From: Alentia gelatinosa
Taxonomy: Eukaryota > Annelida > Polychaeta > Phyllodocida > Polynoidae
DNA: 64,000 bases
Direction: 5' to 3'
NCBI GenBank assembly: GCA_950022655.1
Contig: OX465579.1
Coordinates: forward strand, 18,761,088-18,825,087
The notes beneath the pieces are model-generated. The model had not been told where the DNA came from, made no database searches, and saw nothing but the letters and a program-made list of their open reading frames with translations. Made by a program: the position numbers and the translations under genes. This document shows positions 10,901 to 22,700 of the stretch, one piece after another (the first letter of the stretch is position 1; each line of letters starts with the position of its first letter).

Positions 10901-13900
10901 ATTAGAGTATGATAAATTTATAAAAGAATATACAGAAATTCTTAAAAGTTGATTTTTTACATAGTAAAACCCATGTCATTTTCCTAAAGCTTTCACAGAA
11001 TACAGTAAATGTATAGTACTACACATTTAAGCTTAGAAATCCATAGGTCACCGTCCTTGTTTTTGAAAGAATTAAAAGAAACAACCATTTCGAGTACATT
11101 TCTTATGTAAATCAAGCAAATGTTATCTGGCCTATTTTACCTATTAGGATCGGACAAACGGGACAAAACGCAAGATTTAGTCAATTGACATTAAAATGAA
11201 TCCCGAGGAACGACATTTGATTGATAATTGACAATATTTGCAAAACACAAGGTGGTGCCACTGTGAATTGTAGGACCTTTAAAGGCATATCTTACAATAC
11301 ATAGTGGCGCCACCTTGTGATTGTCAAATGCTGGCAATTATCAATTAAAACCAGTTCCAGTGACTTATTCCAATATCAAATGAGTGAAATATTAAGTATT
11401 ATCGAATTTCCCCTGGCCCAATAGGTAGATAAGCCCAATTTTGAGGGAAAAAACATGTGTGCTGAAAATTGGTTTCCTTCAATTCTTTTAAAAGCAAGGA
11501 CAGTGACCTATAGTTTTTTTTATAAAACTTAGCTCTGCTGTACTCCACTGAGCTATATCCTATGAAGATTTGGAGAAAATAACATGAGTTTTTCCATGTG
11601 AAAATCAAGAATTTCTCTACATATATATTCTATTATAATATTATCATCATTTTAATTCCTAAATCAGAAACAAGCACGGCGACCCCGAATTATTAAGTTA
11701 GATACGCACACATTCTGCAACATCTGGATATCATCATATCCAACTTTCAAGAAGTGAAATGGGTTTTAACGTTCAAGGCAAATTGTCCGATATGCATTTA
11801 AGGGTAAACACCCACGTACATACATACATACAGCAGTCCTGTGAATAAAACGTCGTCACTTTAATAGTAAATATGTTAGAGATGGCCTAGAGACCGCTTA
11901 CATACATACACGTAGCTTGTGAAGAAAACATCGTCACTGATTGATACTATCTGTAGCCTTCCTCTATCTATTATAATTCATGGTAATCAGGCCTGCATAT
12001 TACCCTGGTACCTCAATTTTCCTAATTAACTCTAACCTGTTTAGATTGTGTTGCAACTAACCGAAACACAGCAAAATTCTGTTTATACTTACGATATCAC
12101 AATATTTGTTAAGTCATTATAATGACAAAACATTCAAATAACATCTAAATACTGTACTTATCTATGTATAAGTGGACTTATTTCTATATCATGAAATATA
12201 TCAATATCCTGAAATATATATTATTTACAGTAAAACCCTGCAAAAAGGACATCCCACGTAAGGGGTTCATCTTTTTTCGTCCATTCGATCCCTCGCAAGA
12301 CCGCGGCTTCGAAAAAAAGAAATCGCACTTTTGAAAAAAAATTCCGTGTAAGACAATTTGATCGGAATGGAAAATGTTCCCTCCATCAAGGGTTTATTTC
12401 CATCCCGTGTAAAGTGGACTGAATGTATCCCCATAAGCGGGGTTTTACATGTATCAACCCAATCACTTTTTTCTATATGAATTACCTGTGACTTCATACC
12501 CATCTTCTTGAGCTTGCTGCCCTTCTTGAAGCCTGGCATGCCATCCTCCACAAGAAACAGTGAGATGCCGTGGGCGGGGGACTTGGCCTCTGGATTGGTG
12601 ATGGCGACAACAATCACGACGTCAGCCAGCCAACCATTGGTGATGAAGACCTTACTGCCGTTAAGGATCCAGTCATCCCCATCTCGCCTGGCATAGGTTC
12701 GGATCCCCTGAAGGTCACTGCAAGGTCATCGGAAAAATGAGTAAAAGGCAGGCTGATAGCTGGGAACCGTTTCTCTAGGTGGTCTTTCTTCGTCGACCTT
12801 GGGACCGATACTTGGTAATTGATTGAGCTGTACATTACTGATAAGTCAAAAGATAGCATGTGTATTATTTGTTGATGTATATATTTGACTGAACTGTATC
12901 TAAGAGAGGAAGCCAAATGCGCTGTTATTCATGTTGAGATCGAACATTAAATTGTATTGTCATAGTTTAAACAAAGCAAAGCCACGAATGTACGCCCATG
13001 ATCTGGATAACTCGGCTGAAAAATGAGCTGGAGCCAATGGAAGACAGGTATCTTTGATTCCTATCTGATTACTCCAGGATAATAAAAACCGTTAAAGAAA
13101 GCTCAACTGAACTCTTTGTGGAAATTATTCTACAATATAGTATAAATTTTTGAATAAACCCGGTTATAAGCCGACCCCCAACTTTGGGAAAAATTTATAA
13201 GCCGATTTTTTTTATTGAAATCCTAAAAAATCGGCTTACTATAAGCGGGGTTTTACGGTATGTCAGACACCAAAAAAATTTGATAATGAAAAAAAAAAAA
13301 AAGTGACCCCTCACCTGCCGGCGGCGGGCTCGGTCATGGCGATGGCACCGATCAGCTTGCCTTCAGTCATCTTGGGGATAAACTTCTCGATCTGCTCAGG
13401 GCTGCCGTAGTTGGAGATGTAGGGCATCACAATCTCCGAGTGAAGCGGGAAGCCGCACCCCGCGTCGTTCACGTAGCCCCTGGGCAAGTCAAGTTCACAT
13501 AAAACAATTATCCATCTTTTTTACTTAACACTTTTACACCTGAGATTTTCTTATGGGAATTACATACATTTCATATAGTTTGGGCAGGGTTAGCCTATAG
13601 GAATCGTTCCCCATAATCGTCTAGTGTAAACGCGGGCTCTGGCAAAGAAGAGGAAGTAATACATTCCTCATTTCAATAATGTCATCTAGTACAAACGCCT
13701 GATGCGCATTTGGGTGGACGATTCCTGGTAAGATTTTGTCGATTTTCCCCGTATACGATCTACAGTTTCAGTCGTGTAGTGTAAGCGCCGGGATACATGT
13801 GATATTACCAATCAGAAGAGGTGGATAATAACAAGGAACTTCATCGAGATCAATAGATACTGAAAATATGCCATGAGATTTGGTTGCGGCGTAACCTCAC

Positions 13901-16900
13901 GATGGAAAGCCGAGTGAGATTATATAGCAAGGCAAAATGAATGACATATTTTCAGTGGCTATGGATCGAGTGCCGTTTAAATCTCAACCCTATCACGGAC
14001 TAATTGGCTAACATTTGTGACATCATCCCCTATCGAGTTTTCTTTCAAATTCTCCATGGGCGTAGAGTACTAGTTCCCAACGGTAAGTCAATGGGGGGAA
14101 ATACCAGGGGTGAGATGGAGGTGACTCTTACTGTTCCTCCCAGGCGATGGCAGAGTAGAAGATGTCGGCTCCGATGCCGCCCTGTTCAGCGGGGATACAT
14201 GCTCCCAGAATGCCTTGCGCTCCCGCCTTTTCCCAGACCTATGAAGCGGAGCAGACGAACAATCAATGATTACTAAACGGGATAGATGGAGATCTGATAT
14301 CACCATCATTGATCTGTTGACTATTAGATGGATAGACAATAATCGATGGTTTTGTGAACAGGCCGCAAACCACGAGAGATAGACGCGTAGTAATAACCGA
14401 GCACCAGCGATTTCATTACGCCTTCAACATAGAGTGGTTTACAGAGCCGCCTGTCCACAAAACCATCGTTTGTTGTATCTATTATCCATCTTCTCAAATA
14501 GATTAAACCAAGTAATTGGCATATTAAAGGGTATGATAATAAGGACTATTTTTTGCTCTATAGTATGAATGGGCTCGGTAAACCACTCGAGGTTGCCTCG
14601 CTAGTGCTCGTGTATTACGACGCGTCAACCCTTTGTGGTTTACGGCCACCTTTCCACAAAACCATTCTTTATTGTCTATGCATACCATGGGTATGATTCC
14701 GTAGACCACAGTTATGGTATCTGCCAGGTTTTATACAATGGGTCGTGCTTTACTTACATACATTTTCAATAGGCACTCATTATACAATAGATAATAATAG
14801 AATGCTCTGAATTGACATGAACATCTGTACTAAAAGATTGATGTATTATTCCACTGATTTGTTTACAGGGCAGAACGCCAAATGAATGGTGCATATTACC
14901 TGTATAACCCTGAATTTAACCCCACCCCCTAAAGTAACCACCAAACAAACGACAAGATAACAACGACAAATAAAAACGACAAAAGCTATTTACCTCTCGG
15001 GACACTTGGCCATCTGCCTCGAATCTGTAATATAAAGACAAGTTTTTACATTTAGTATTCTCGAGAGCCTCCTAAGGCGGCTGTAATGATTTTGTGTAGT
15101 GTCTTCTTCTGCAAGTATATAACAGCGGCCTCCTAATCAGGGAGTAACTTTGGAATTCTTGGCTAGTGCTGTCCTGTAAACACATCCAGAATTCTCCAGT
15201 ATCCTCATTAATGTAACACATTATCTGGGATGATTTCCAAAGAAGTAATAACGACAGGACAAAAACAAAAGCTAAGACCGCTCTGTATTAAGAAACTTAA
15301 CTGAATGTAGGATTTTATCAGAATGTGCAGATGTGTAACTAAGAACAAAGCGCTTGTTCGTCATTAATGAATGAACTTTGAATTAAAAATAAATAACAAT
15401 TGAATCTTCTGGGTTACATTCAGTCTAATTCAGGTAAATATCTGTAACCCACTTCCATCCAGTCAACTTGTTATTTCTACAACTGCCTGTCGAGGATCCA
15501 AATGTATCAAGCACCAGTGAGTCAATGAGGTGTTTCAGTCAGTTGGGCACGCCTCTAAGACACTGCTCCTTTCCCAGTTTTACAATGCTAGCACGTGGAT
15601 AGTGAGGGGTTAATTTGTTGCAGCTAGCTCACAGTCCATGTGACCACTCTAACCTTTAGGCAGTGTATATATACTTAGCGTGTGGCCCATACTCAATAAC
15701 AAGTGTAAGCTGCACTTGCAGCATTGGTGGATAAGTCTCTTTGTAAAGTTCTGGGAGCCGTTTCACTAGTAGTGGGGTCAAAGCGAGAGGTAGGACTGCA
15801 ACAGTGGCACCAACAGTGGAAAACTGAAATTCGCGTTTCATGAGTAGTCTCGCTGGCTTCCCTTCCCTTCACTATGCCAGCATAGCGAACGGAAAATTTT
15901 ATAAATCAATAAGAAATGAATAATTTGATTATTCCAAATTAATCCTCATGTTTTCCCCCACATTTTCGTTTTTATTTGATGTCGCCATATGTATATTTTT
16001 GACTGGGTTACAATGTCAACACCGTAGCTCTCGCGTGTGAGACTTGGAAGTGATAGCCTAAGGTGGAGCAGCACAGTGGCATACCGACCGAGTAGTGCAG
16101 TGACCGTAGTTCTTGATTCGAATAGTCTAATAGTTTTAACAAAGAATTTGACCACTAGAGGATTATGTAAATCGAGATGTTTGTAAAAGATACATATGGA
16201 ATTGCTCGGAGCATTTTTTACTTTGATTAAATATGATATGGTATGTTTTAAAATGGTTGTTTTGATCAATACGAGAGGGTAGACCCTCTCGCTAACAATG
16301 GCTCCACAGTGGCACTAACAGTGAGAGCCACTTTGCTGATGAAACAGGGAGCTGTTTCACTAGTAGTGGAGTGAAAGCGAGAGGTGAGACCGCAACAGCG
16401 GCTCCAACAGTGGCTCCAACAGTGTCAATCCCAAATTCGCGTTTCATAAGTGGTCTCGCTGTTGAGGTGAGTCCAACTCTCACTGTTGGCACAGGTCTCG
16501 CTATGCACACGCACTTGACGTTTGAATTTATTCGTCGACGGGCTGGGATCACGTGGAATTTCACCCCTTCCCATAGGAATTAAGCAATGAAATTTTCACA
16601 CGAGTAAGGTATATATATAAACTATAATCGTACCAAATATGAAGATAATCGGCCTCGCCGTTATGAAGATATCGGCGTTTTTATTTTGTCATAGCAAATA
16701 CGAGCACTTCCCGCCGGTCTCCGGGGGGAGACAAAAAGAATAGCCGAAACCCCGCCGCACTACGGAGGGAGTGAAAAGAACAGCGACTAACGCAATCGCA
16801 AAGAGGGAGTAAAAAGTTCAATCGCCGATAACTTCGGAACGGCGTGGTCGATTTTCTTCATATTTGGTACGATTATAAGCTATATATATGCCTTACTTTT

Positions 16901-19900
16901 GTTAAAATTTCATTGCTTAATTCTAATGGGAAGTGGGTGAAAACCTTCTGTACACGTAACCAACGAGAGGGTCGACCCTCTCGCTTACAGCAGCTCCACA
17001 GTGGCACTAACAGCGAGAGCCACTGCGCTGATGAAACGGGTTCTGCCACTGTTGGTGCCGCTTGTGTCCCAAGTGCTGTTCACGCTTGACTGCACCTTCT
17101 AATGAAACGCAAACTGCCGCTTTGCTGCCACTGTTACAAACAACGAGACTTGTAGCTCCTAGTGAAACAGCCCCCAGGTTCTGCCACTGTTGATGCCGCT
17201 CATGTCCCCAAGTGCCGTTTACGCTTGGGTGCACCTACTCATGAAACGCACACTGCCGCTGTGCTGCCACTGTTAGAAACAACGTATTTATATCTCTCTT
17301 CATACTGCCAACACAGCCAATAGTTCTCTGCTGCCACCTATTGACAAAATATGGTACTTGTCACAGTACTTGTAACAATTTTTCATATAACACAAAGTAA
17401 AACAAGAGAGATATTAGGGGTTTAGAGTGAGAGTGCATGATAGGACCTAAATAATTGTATCAGAAGCCCATTTTATGACACTTCAAGGCGACCTTTGATC
17501 CAGAAAAAAAGCCCCATCGTCATATTTGTCATGGCTTGATGATGAGAAACAAGGACCTAAATAATTGTATCAGAAGCCCATTTTATGACACTTCAAGGCG
17601 ACCTTTGATCCAGAAAAAAAGCCCCATCGTCATATTTGTCATGGCTTGATGATGAGAAACAAGTTTTTTTAGTAGTGGCCTAAAGCGGGAATTCCACCAA
17701 CCGGACAAAAACGTTGTGTGACGCTCATAAAACGGTTGTAATAATTTGTCATTCATGCAAGAACATGATGATAAATAAAAAGAAAAAAAAACAACAACTT
17801 TGATCAGTGTATGAGGTCACTGTGACTCTAGCTTACTTGTCTTGATTTGGCTGGACCTCCTCCCTGAAGAACTTCCTGACACTGGCTCTGTAGATGTCAT
17901 GCTCCTCTGTGAAGATCTTGCGTATCCCGATGTCCATCAGCGTATCCGCATCTGCGGGGTCCTTCCTCACAGCCTGCTTCTCGTTGGTGATGTCAGAAGC
18001 CAGGGTGCCTTGACACCTACACAGCAGTACGTGCAGAAGTGAGTTAAACAAGGATGTCAGAGGTCAGGGAAATCACTGAAATCAGGGGTTTTCTAAAACA
18101 CAGAAATATTGTCCTCACTTAACCCATTAGCTGGGGGTGATGCCTTAACCATACAGAATCGGGTGATGACTTAAGGCATCACCAGTCCAGATCGGGTTAT
18201 GCCTTGAGGCATCATTTTCCAATATTTACAAAATTATTGTTTTAGGTGATAATTTAGAAAATAATTCATCAATATACATGAAACTTCCACAGGGTTTAGG
18301 TATAGCATCATATTTAAAATGTTTATGGAAATGGAAAATGATATCGAGTATCACATGTTATATCACGTTATCACATCATCAAATTACCATAATGGGCCTG
18401 TGGGTACCCGTTCCCTAGCACTATATAGGTACTAATACCTGACCCCTATATACATGACTATGTAGGAGCCCGCCGTGAATGGGTTAACAAAAACCTCAAT
18501 AGAACCTGTGTATATCAACGCCATATTGTTTCAGGAACACCATATACCCGATTTCTCTTTAAATACATGCATTATTACTTCCATGATTTTCAGGATTTTC
18601 CCTGAGAAGCTTCCCATTGACAATACATGGATGGAAATCCCTGAAACCCTTGTACTGTTACCATACAATACACTTGGAATGCATAGCCAACACCAGGAAC
18701 CAGCTTAATACTACAATCTCCCATGCACATATTTGGTTTAAAATCAATAGGACATGGATGGTAGGGCTCTGCTTGGATATCACAGACTGTAGTACCAGTT
18801 CTAATCACCAAGGGATACAGTTTTCATCGTTTTTGAGTTCCCAGTAAGCACTGTAGTCTTGTGGGGGTGGGAGTTTGTCCCAGCATATAATTTCATGGAT
18901 TTTACTCAAGGGCTGCTGACATCCCTGGATAAATTAAAAGCGTATTACTTATTTGTTGATTTATTTAGATTGGATACTAGATTGGATACATGTCAGATAG
19001 GAAATAATATTATTGTGAGACAGGTAGGATATATGATTCAACGATAATATAGTATCAAGAGACGTCACGAGTTTGAGTCTGAGTTTATTTATGCCACGCA
19101 TTTTGTTAGCTCCATATTTTCACGAGTCGAAGACGAGTGACATTACGAAGCCAACAAAATGAGTGGCATAAATAAGCTCAAACTCAAACGAGTGGCGTCT
19201 AGATTTTATCCTACCCCCGTTTCCATATTTTTTCAGTATCAGAAAGTAGTGGCATAAACAACACTTTATGTCACACCCGTGAAATAAACAAGTCCCATGT
19301 TAAACCTATGGCGTTTTTTATTAGGGGTAGGATAATATGGATTACTCTTACCCAGTTGAAAATAAGCCTAATTAGATTTTTCTGATGTATATAGAAAATT
19401 TACTTTAAACGATTCATTAAAAACAAGGGCGGTAGCCTACATCTGTCAGGAATTAGATGTAAAGTATTATTCTGTGATAGTTTGGAGAAACTATGCCTAT
19501 TTTTATAACATTCAGTCCAACTTTTTAGAATTTATATATTATGGTTTTATAATACATTATAGTATAAAAATGATTCTCTTGAAAAAATGTCAATATTAAG
19601 AGAACTCGACACATTCACATCAACAGAAAAGGATTCGAACACCTTATAGTAACGATCCCAGGGAAGATGTGATTTCTAGGGAATCTACACGTATGTGTTT
19701 TTTCATTTTAGCGCAAACTGTACAATATGCATATAAATATAGATCGCACATTCCTTGGTTTTTGTCCAAATAATGCTCCTCTCCCGTGAGACAAAGGTGG
19801 CAGAGCAGTGAACCATGACAGGTAGGGTCAAGGTTGTACTGGTGGTGGGGGGGGGGGGGGGGCAGGAATGTATGCAATTGATCTGTTTATCTCGTTATCG

Positions 19901-20276
19901 GGTTATGTCCCACCACTCCTCACACAAAATAAAACAGCTGGTCTCACAGGGAGGTATTGCATATACATGTATATGTAGCTCAAAATGAAAAAGCTTTATA
20001 TGAAATCGCAATGGCCATGGGGCCTACCGAAAATAGACCATGGTAGAGATTCGAGAATAAAGAATGATTGAAAAAAACATAAATCCATGTTCTCTCAGGG
20101 CTACCTTTTCATGACCAACGTCTGACTTGTGATCCCTATCTGTAGGCCACCCTTCCACCTTTAACCCTGACTTCATATAGCACTTGCCTGGTCTGTTGTC
20201 GGAGTCCTGCGGCTGCATGGCGGAGGGCAGGTCGGAGGGACCTCTGACAGAACCCAAGAGCTGTGTTGACGGCCAT
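7757..20276 (-). CDS. ACADL: Long-chain acyl-CoA dehydrogenase, mitochondrial, nine exons (last exon frame-broken)
   Basis: This flavoenzyme performs the first, FAD-dependent dehydrogenation of long-chain acyl-CoA in mitochondrial beta-oxidation and passes electrons to ETF. Exons in coding order are 20276-20188, 18016-17837, 15024-14994, 14238-14132, 13479-13315, 12717-12486, 10714-10490, 9303-9176 and 7935-7757. All phases agree across the eight introns, seven GT-AG and one GC-AG. The product is about 444 residues, close to the usual 430. It has an Arg-rich presequence, the family signature AMTEPAAGSDLQG, the catalytic Glu in ELPLERLEIAD as expected for LCAD, and the second signature QLHGGWGYM. 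The exon lengths sum to one base over a multiple of three, because an extra G in a G4 run (7864-7867) shifts frame about 40 codons before the natural stop. That is either a read or assembly error or a disabling mutation. Confidence 0.93.
7990..8332. repeat. Compound MITE, copy 1 (direct repeat flanking ACADL exon 8)
   Basis: This starts with a fold-back (TAGAACGTCCTGACCATGCT facing AGCATGGTTGGACGTTATA). A segment bounded by ACTATATACCC and GGGTATATAGT follows. The same composite recurs at 9984-10324 in the same orientation. Confidence 0.75.
9176..9303 (-). CDS. ACADL: ACADL exon 8
   Basis: This encodes TVQHKLAETKTALCVARSFV through SPEVASMAKY, part of the C-terminal helical domain. It is bounded by TTTGCAG and GTATGTAC. 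The exon lies between two long direct repeats (about 7990-8332 and 9984-10324). Confidence 0.92.
9418..9470. repeat. TA-rich simple repeat
   Basis: Two short (TA)n tracts are separated by GACTTGCATATCAGACACA. They lie in the ACADL intron between exons 7 and 8. Confidence 0.7.
9984..10324. repeat. Compound MITE, copy 2
   Basis: This direct-oriented copy matches 7990-8332 nearly throughout, including the internal GAACGAGGNATTTATGCCGAG hairpin and the GGGTATATAGT end. Several point differences are visible (for example GGAGCGCTGG against GGACCAGCGG). Confidence 0.75.
10332..10379 (-). pseudogene. Partial duplicate of the 3' end of ACADL exon 7
   Basis: About 48 bases repeat the last 40 or so coding bases of exon 7 plus its splice donor (CTTACCTGTAAGTCC on the plus strand), with two visible mismatches. 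It lies about 100 bases into the downstream intron. It has no acceptor of its own and no open continuation, so it is a splice-donor-bearing fragment and not an exon. Confidence 0.7.
10490..10714 (-). CDS. ACADL: ACADL exon 7 (catalytic base)
   Basis: Seventy-five codons run from DTAELFFDDVRLPTS to RKAFRKTIADLQ. The Glu in ELPLERLEIAD is at the position established as the general base of long-chain acyl-CoA dehydrogenase. EETRQYVRQRKAF follows as in the family. Both junctions are in phase 0. Confidence 0.95.
12236..12453. repeat. MITE with TACAGTAAAACCC ends
   Basis: TACAGTAAAACCCTGC at the left faces GCGGGGTTTTACATGTA at the right, with imperfect inner inverted arms (GTCCATTCGAT and others). 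It belongs to the same family as 7364-7557 and sits next to ACADL exon 6. Confidence 0.6.
12486..12717 (-). CDS. ACADL: ACADL exon 6
   Basis: This encodes DLQGIRTYARRDGDDWILNG through GSKLKKMGMKSQ, the central beta domain that packs on the flavin. The GSKVFITNGW motif is the usual family strand. The donor is GTAATT and the exon ends on a codon boundary. Confidence 0.92.
13150..13260. repeat. Short fold-back of the GCGGGGTTTTAC family
   Basis: AACCCGGTTATAAGCCGA at the left faces TCGGCTTACTATAAGCGGGG at the right. This gives a hairpin of about 110 bases that ends in TTTTACGGTA. It lies just upstream of a poly(A) tract and ACADL exon 5 on the minus strand. Confidence 0.5.
13315..13479 (-). CDS. 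ACADL: ACADL exon 5 (family signature 1)
   Basis: This encodes GYVNDAGCGFPLHSEIVMPY through IGAIAMTEPAAG. It contains the start of the acyl-CoA dehydrogenase signature that contacts FAD and substrate. The Ser of AGSD is split across the junction with exon 6. Confidence 0.92.
14132..14238 (-). CDS. ACADL: ACADL exon 4
   Basis: This encodes VWEKAGAQGILGACIPAEQG through YSAIAWEE. The donor (GTAAGAGT) splits a Gln codon completed by the first base of exon 5. The residues match the WEKAG / GGIG / WEEQ landmarks of LCAD. Confidence 0.9.
14994..15024 (-). CDS. ACADL: ACADL exon 3 (31-base micro-exon)
   Basis: Only 31 bases encode FEADGQVSRE. TATTACAG precedes it and GTAAAT follows. The reading phase fits both neighbours exactly, and the residues align with the VSRE-VWEKAG region of known LCADs. 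Automatic gene finders could easily miss an exon this small. Confidence 0.85.
15740..16330. repeat. Non-autonomous DNA-transposon-like repeat, copy 1
   Basis: This carries TTTCACTAGTAGTGGGGTCAA and, on the other strand, CTACTCGGTCGGTATGCCAC and CTATCACTTCCAAGTCTCA. The same blocks occur in inverted orientation at about 46540-46990. No coding potential is visible. Confidence 0.6.
16565..16935. repeat. Large fold-back element
   Basis: The left arm (AATTAAGCAATGAAATTTTC, then ATCGTACCAAATATGAAGA) is inverted at the right (TCTTCATATTTGGTACGAT, then AATTTCATTGCTTAATT). The arms are about 110 bases and enclose a GC-rich loop. The whole lies between two direct copies of an AACGAGAGGGTCGACCCTCTCGC-type block (16268 and 16963). 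Confidence 0.65.
17443..17662. repeat. Perfect 110-base tandem duplication
   Basis: Two identical copies (17443-17552 and 17553-17662) start GGACCTAAATAATTGTATC and end GATGAGAAACAA. They lie in the large ACADL intron 2. I see no difference between the copies. Confidence 0.9.
17837..18016 (-). CDS. ACADL: ACADL exon 2
   Basis: This encodes CQGTLASDITNEK through FFREEVQPNQD, the N-terminal helical segment that precedes the acyl-CoA dehydrogenase alpha domain. It is bounded by an acceptor (CTGTGTAG) and a donor GTAAGC, with 180 bases starting after one base and ending with two. Confidence 0.9.
18050..18930. repeat. Dispersed repeat, copy B (split by a MITE)
   Basis: This matches 4620-5140 from GGATGTCAGAGGTCAGGGAA onward. 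Homology is interrupted at 18119-18487 by the TTAA-flanked element and resumes with the CATTATTACTTC block. Confidence 0.65.
18119..18487. mobile_element. piggyBac-like MITE, copy 1
   Basis: It is bounded by TTAA and inverted ends TTAACCCATT / AATGGGTTAA. Inside are repeated near-palindromes (TTAAGGCATCA, CTTGAGGCATCA). TTAA target duplication with a CCC-starting terminus is characteristic of piggyBac. No transposase is present. Confidence 0.7.
19060..19345. repeat. Fold-back MITE pair
   Basis: The palindrome 19062-19205 has GAGTTTGAGTCTGAGTTTAT facing ATAAGCTCAAACTCAAACGA. It is followed by a segment bounded by TTATCCTACCCCC and its inverse GGGGTAGGATAA. Confidence 0.5.
20188..20276 (-). 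CDS. ACADL: ACADL exon 1: mitochondrial targeting peptide
   Basis: ATG at 20276-20274 starts a presequence of 29 residues that is rich in Arg, Ala, Leu and Gln and has no acidic residue (MAVNTALGFCQRSLRPALRH and onward). It can form a basic amphipathic helix, typical of matrix import. The donor reads AG/GCAAGT, a GC-AG intron. The exon leaves two bases that join to the G opening exon 2. Confidence 0.85.
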
Positions 20277-20640
20277 CTTCGATGTGTGTCGACTGTGAGG
20301 TGTAAGTGGACTGTCCCCTGTGAGGTGACATCTCAGGTTTAGTAACACCACCTTATACAACTACCATTATGCAACATATATGCTACCCCAGTCATACCCA
20401 TTAGATGGCAATAGCAAAATACCGGAAGTCCAATACAGTGTTATGAATACATGTAAAAAGATTTGCCTTTTTTTTAAAGTGTTTATCTACTGATTTTATC
20501 TCACCCTGGTGTTTTCCCCCATAGACTTAACACTGGGAATTCGTATCCAATGCCCATTTAGTATTTAGAAAAGAATACACAACAAGCGACGCTACATGGA
20601 CAGTACATATTTTCATAAATGAATCTAACGATGCTGTTCA

Positions 20641-20943
20641 TTAACCCTTTCACTACACTGCATAGCACCAAATACACGCCCTGAAATACGCCACTGCAGT
20701 ACCATTTTTACCACTGTAGTACTCTAGCGCCTTTCACAATTCCAAAACAATTAAGATGTTGTATAATACTAATGACATTGGCAATGATATTTTTTTACAT
20801 AGGTTGAGGAAATTTTATCAAAATGTTCTCAGCATTTCGCTAAAAATAGCAATTACTTAAATTTCGGAAATGATGCCTCAAGGCATCATAGTGCATTGCG
20901 CCCGATAATGCCTCCTGGCATCATGCCGTAGCTAAAGGGTTAA
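20641..20943. mobile_element. piggyBac-like MITE, copy 2
   Basis: It runs from TTAACCCTTTCACTAC to GTAGCTAAAGGGTTAA. Inside are GCCTCAAGGC and GCCTCCTGGCATCATG hairpins. It has the same architecture as 18119-18487 and 62120-62489. Confidence 0.75.
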
Positions 20944-22439
20944 TATAATATAGAAATGGAAGTATACATATATGTAAAATCATTGTATGTACAACATTTA
21001 TGAATTGCTTTACATATATGTCAGTCAAAGGCCGGGTACTATACTTATTATCCTCTAGTATCGTTTTGGTTATTTAGGGCTTGCCGTACTTGGTGGAATT
21101 TACTGACAGAACTACATAACATGACATATAATGATTACATGTAGAACACTTAAAGATGGAATGTATCAATGATGCATATAAATTTTGAGCTTGTAACATT
21201 AATGGGATAAAACAGTATCTTCAAATTCAGATATTGATAACAGTTCTTACTGACCTTCCCAGCTAGCCTCACTCAGTGCACCGACCCAAGTTTAGTGAGG
21301 GTTGCTCCCACAGATACCATCAGGCAGGCCAGAAACCACATACACGCAAATCTGTTACATAACCGATAGCGCCGTACAACGTGCGACGCAACGACACACA
21401 GTGGTGCAAAGTCCAAACTCCACATTAAAGATAGGACGGTGATGGTGCGATTTTGGAGATAACTGATGGGAAGTGTTGTTTAGACGTGGTCGCAGTGCGT
21501 CACAGGTGATCGCCGCCAAAACGGTCGCCTCTAGACTTGCTCAAGTCTTTGATTATGAACATTCATCAAATGATTAAACACAATCAGAAAAATATTCATT
21601 ATAATATTATCTTTCTCTGACTGGCCCATGAATCAAAGACTTGTCCACTCTGACCAGAATCTCCTGTTTATGACCCCAAGCCACCCCCTGTAACCCTACA
21701 CCTCCTCCTACCCCTCTCCATCCCCTCCTCTAGTTCTCTGGCCGCCTGTGTTGTCATAGCAATAAATTTCGGGAAAAATAATTCTACTTCTTAGACCCTA
21801 CACCTACATTCTATGTTGGTATTACATTTAAATGGGTCAGGTCATCATGGGTATAAATCTCCCAGCAGATATCCTGACCAGAAGCTTGGAACTTCTGCTT
21901 GGAGAGTGCTGGCGCTAAATCACACCCCCCTAACCGGCCGTTTACATATTCTACCAGTCCCTGTATCAAGCGGGTGGAGGGGTAGGGGCGGTGCGGTGGC
22001 GGTAGGATACAGGGACTGAGGCCAGTCTAGGTCGCCTCCTGCATGGAGTTGTCCCATTACACTCACTGCCATATAAGGAATAGAGTAGACGCAGTAGCCA
22101 ATGACTGCATTCGCAGCAAACCCCGACCTTCACCCTGACCTCCTTACGTGATATTTATAGCGCCTTGGGACCGTTCTACAGTCGAGAGTTGACCTATAAT
22201 CTAGTGAGCCACAACCACCCTCTTATAAACAAGCTGGTTTCTTTTTTTCAGTTCTCTGAATAGCCCATTTCCATTGGCCATCACCGATATAATCACGAAC
22301 CAACGAAAGACCTTTAGCACTGCTGACGCAAAAAGTAAGCGGGCGATTAGGACTGTTTTCGTCTTCTAAAGGAAACGGGCCTTGGTCAATGTGTGTTCAA
22401 TATTGGGGGTAAGCCTCATCCCTCCCCACAATCACTCCA

Positions 22440-22700
22440 TCACAAGGTCCCTGGTTACTGGAGAACTCAACCCGAAACGAACTCGACCCGTAGTTGTCAG
22501 GAGAACTCGACCCGTTTTGGAGAATTCGATAGGAGAACTCGACCCGTTTCAGAGTCTTATGCATAAGACAGTTTAACATAAAAGGAAAGATCTGACTAGT
22601 TAGATTTTAGAATAAGATACTTTGAGTTAGGAAGATTTAAAACGGGTCGAGTTCCTAACTGGTCAAGTTTTTTGGTGGGTCGAGTTCTCCAGTATTCGTC
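22440..22700. repeat. GAACTCGACCCG repeat cluster / fold-back
   Basis: GGAGAACTCGACCCG and variants occur four times in one orientation (22459-22550). The inverse CGGGTCGAGTTC or GGTCGAGTTCTCC occurs twice at 22645-22690. The A/T-rich centre is unrelated. It could be an inverted-repeat element with iterated subterminal motifs. Confidence 0.5.
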
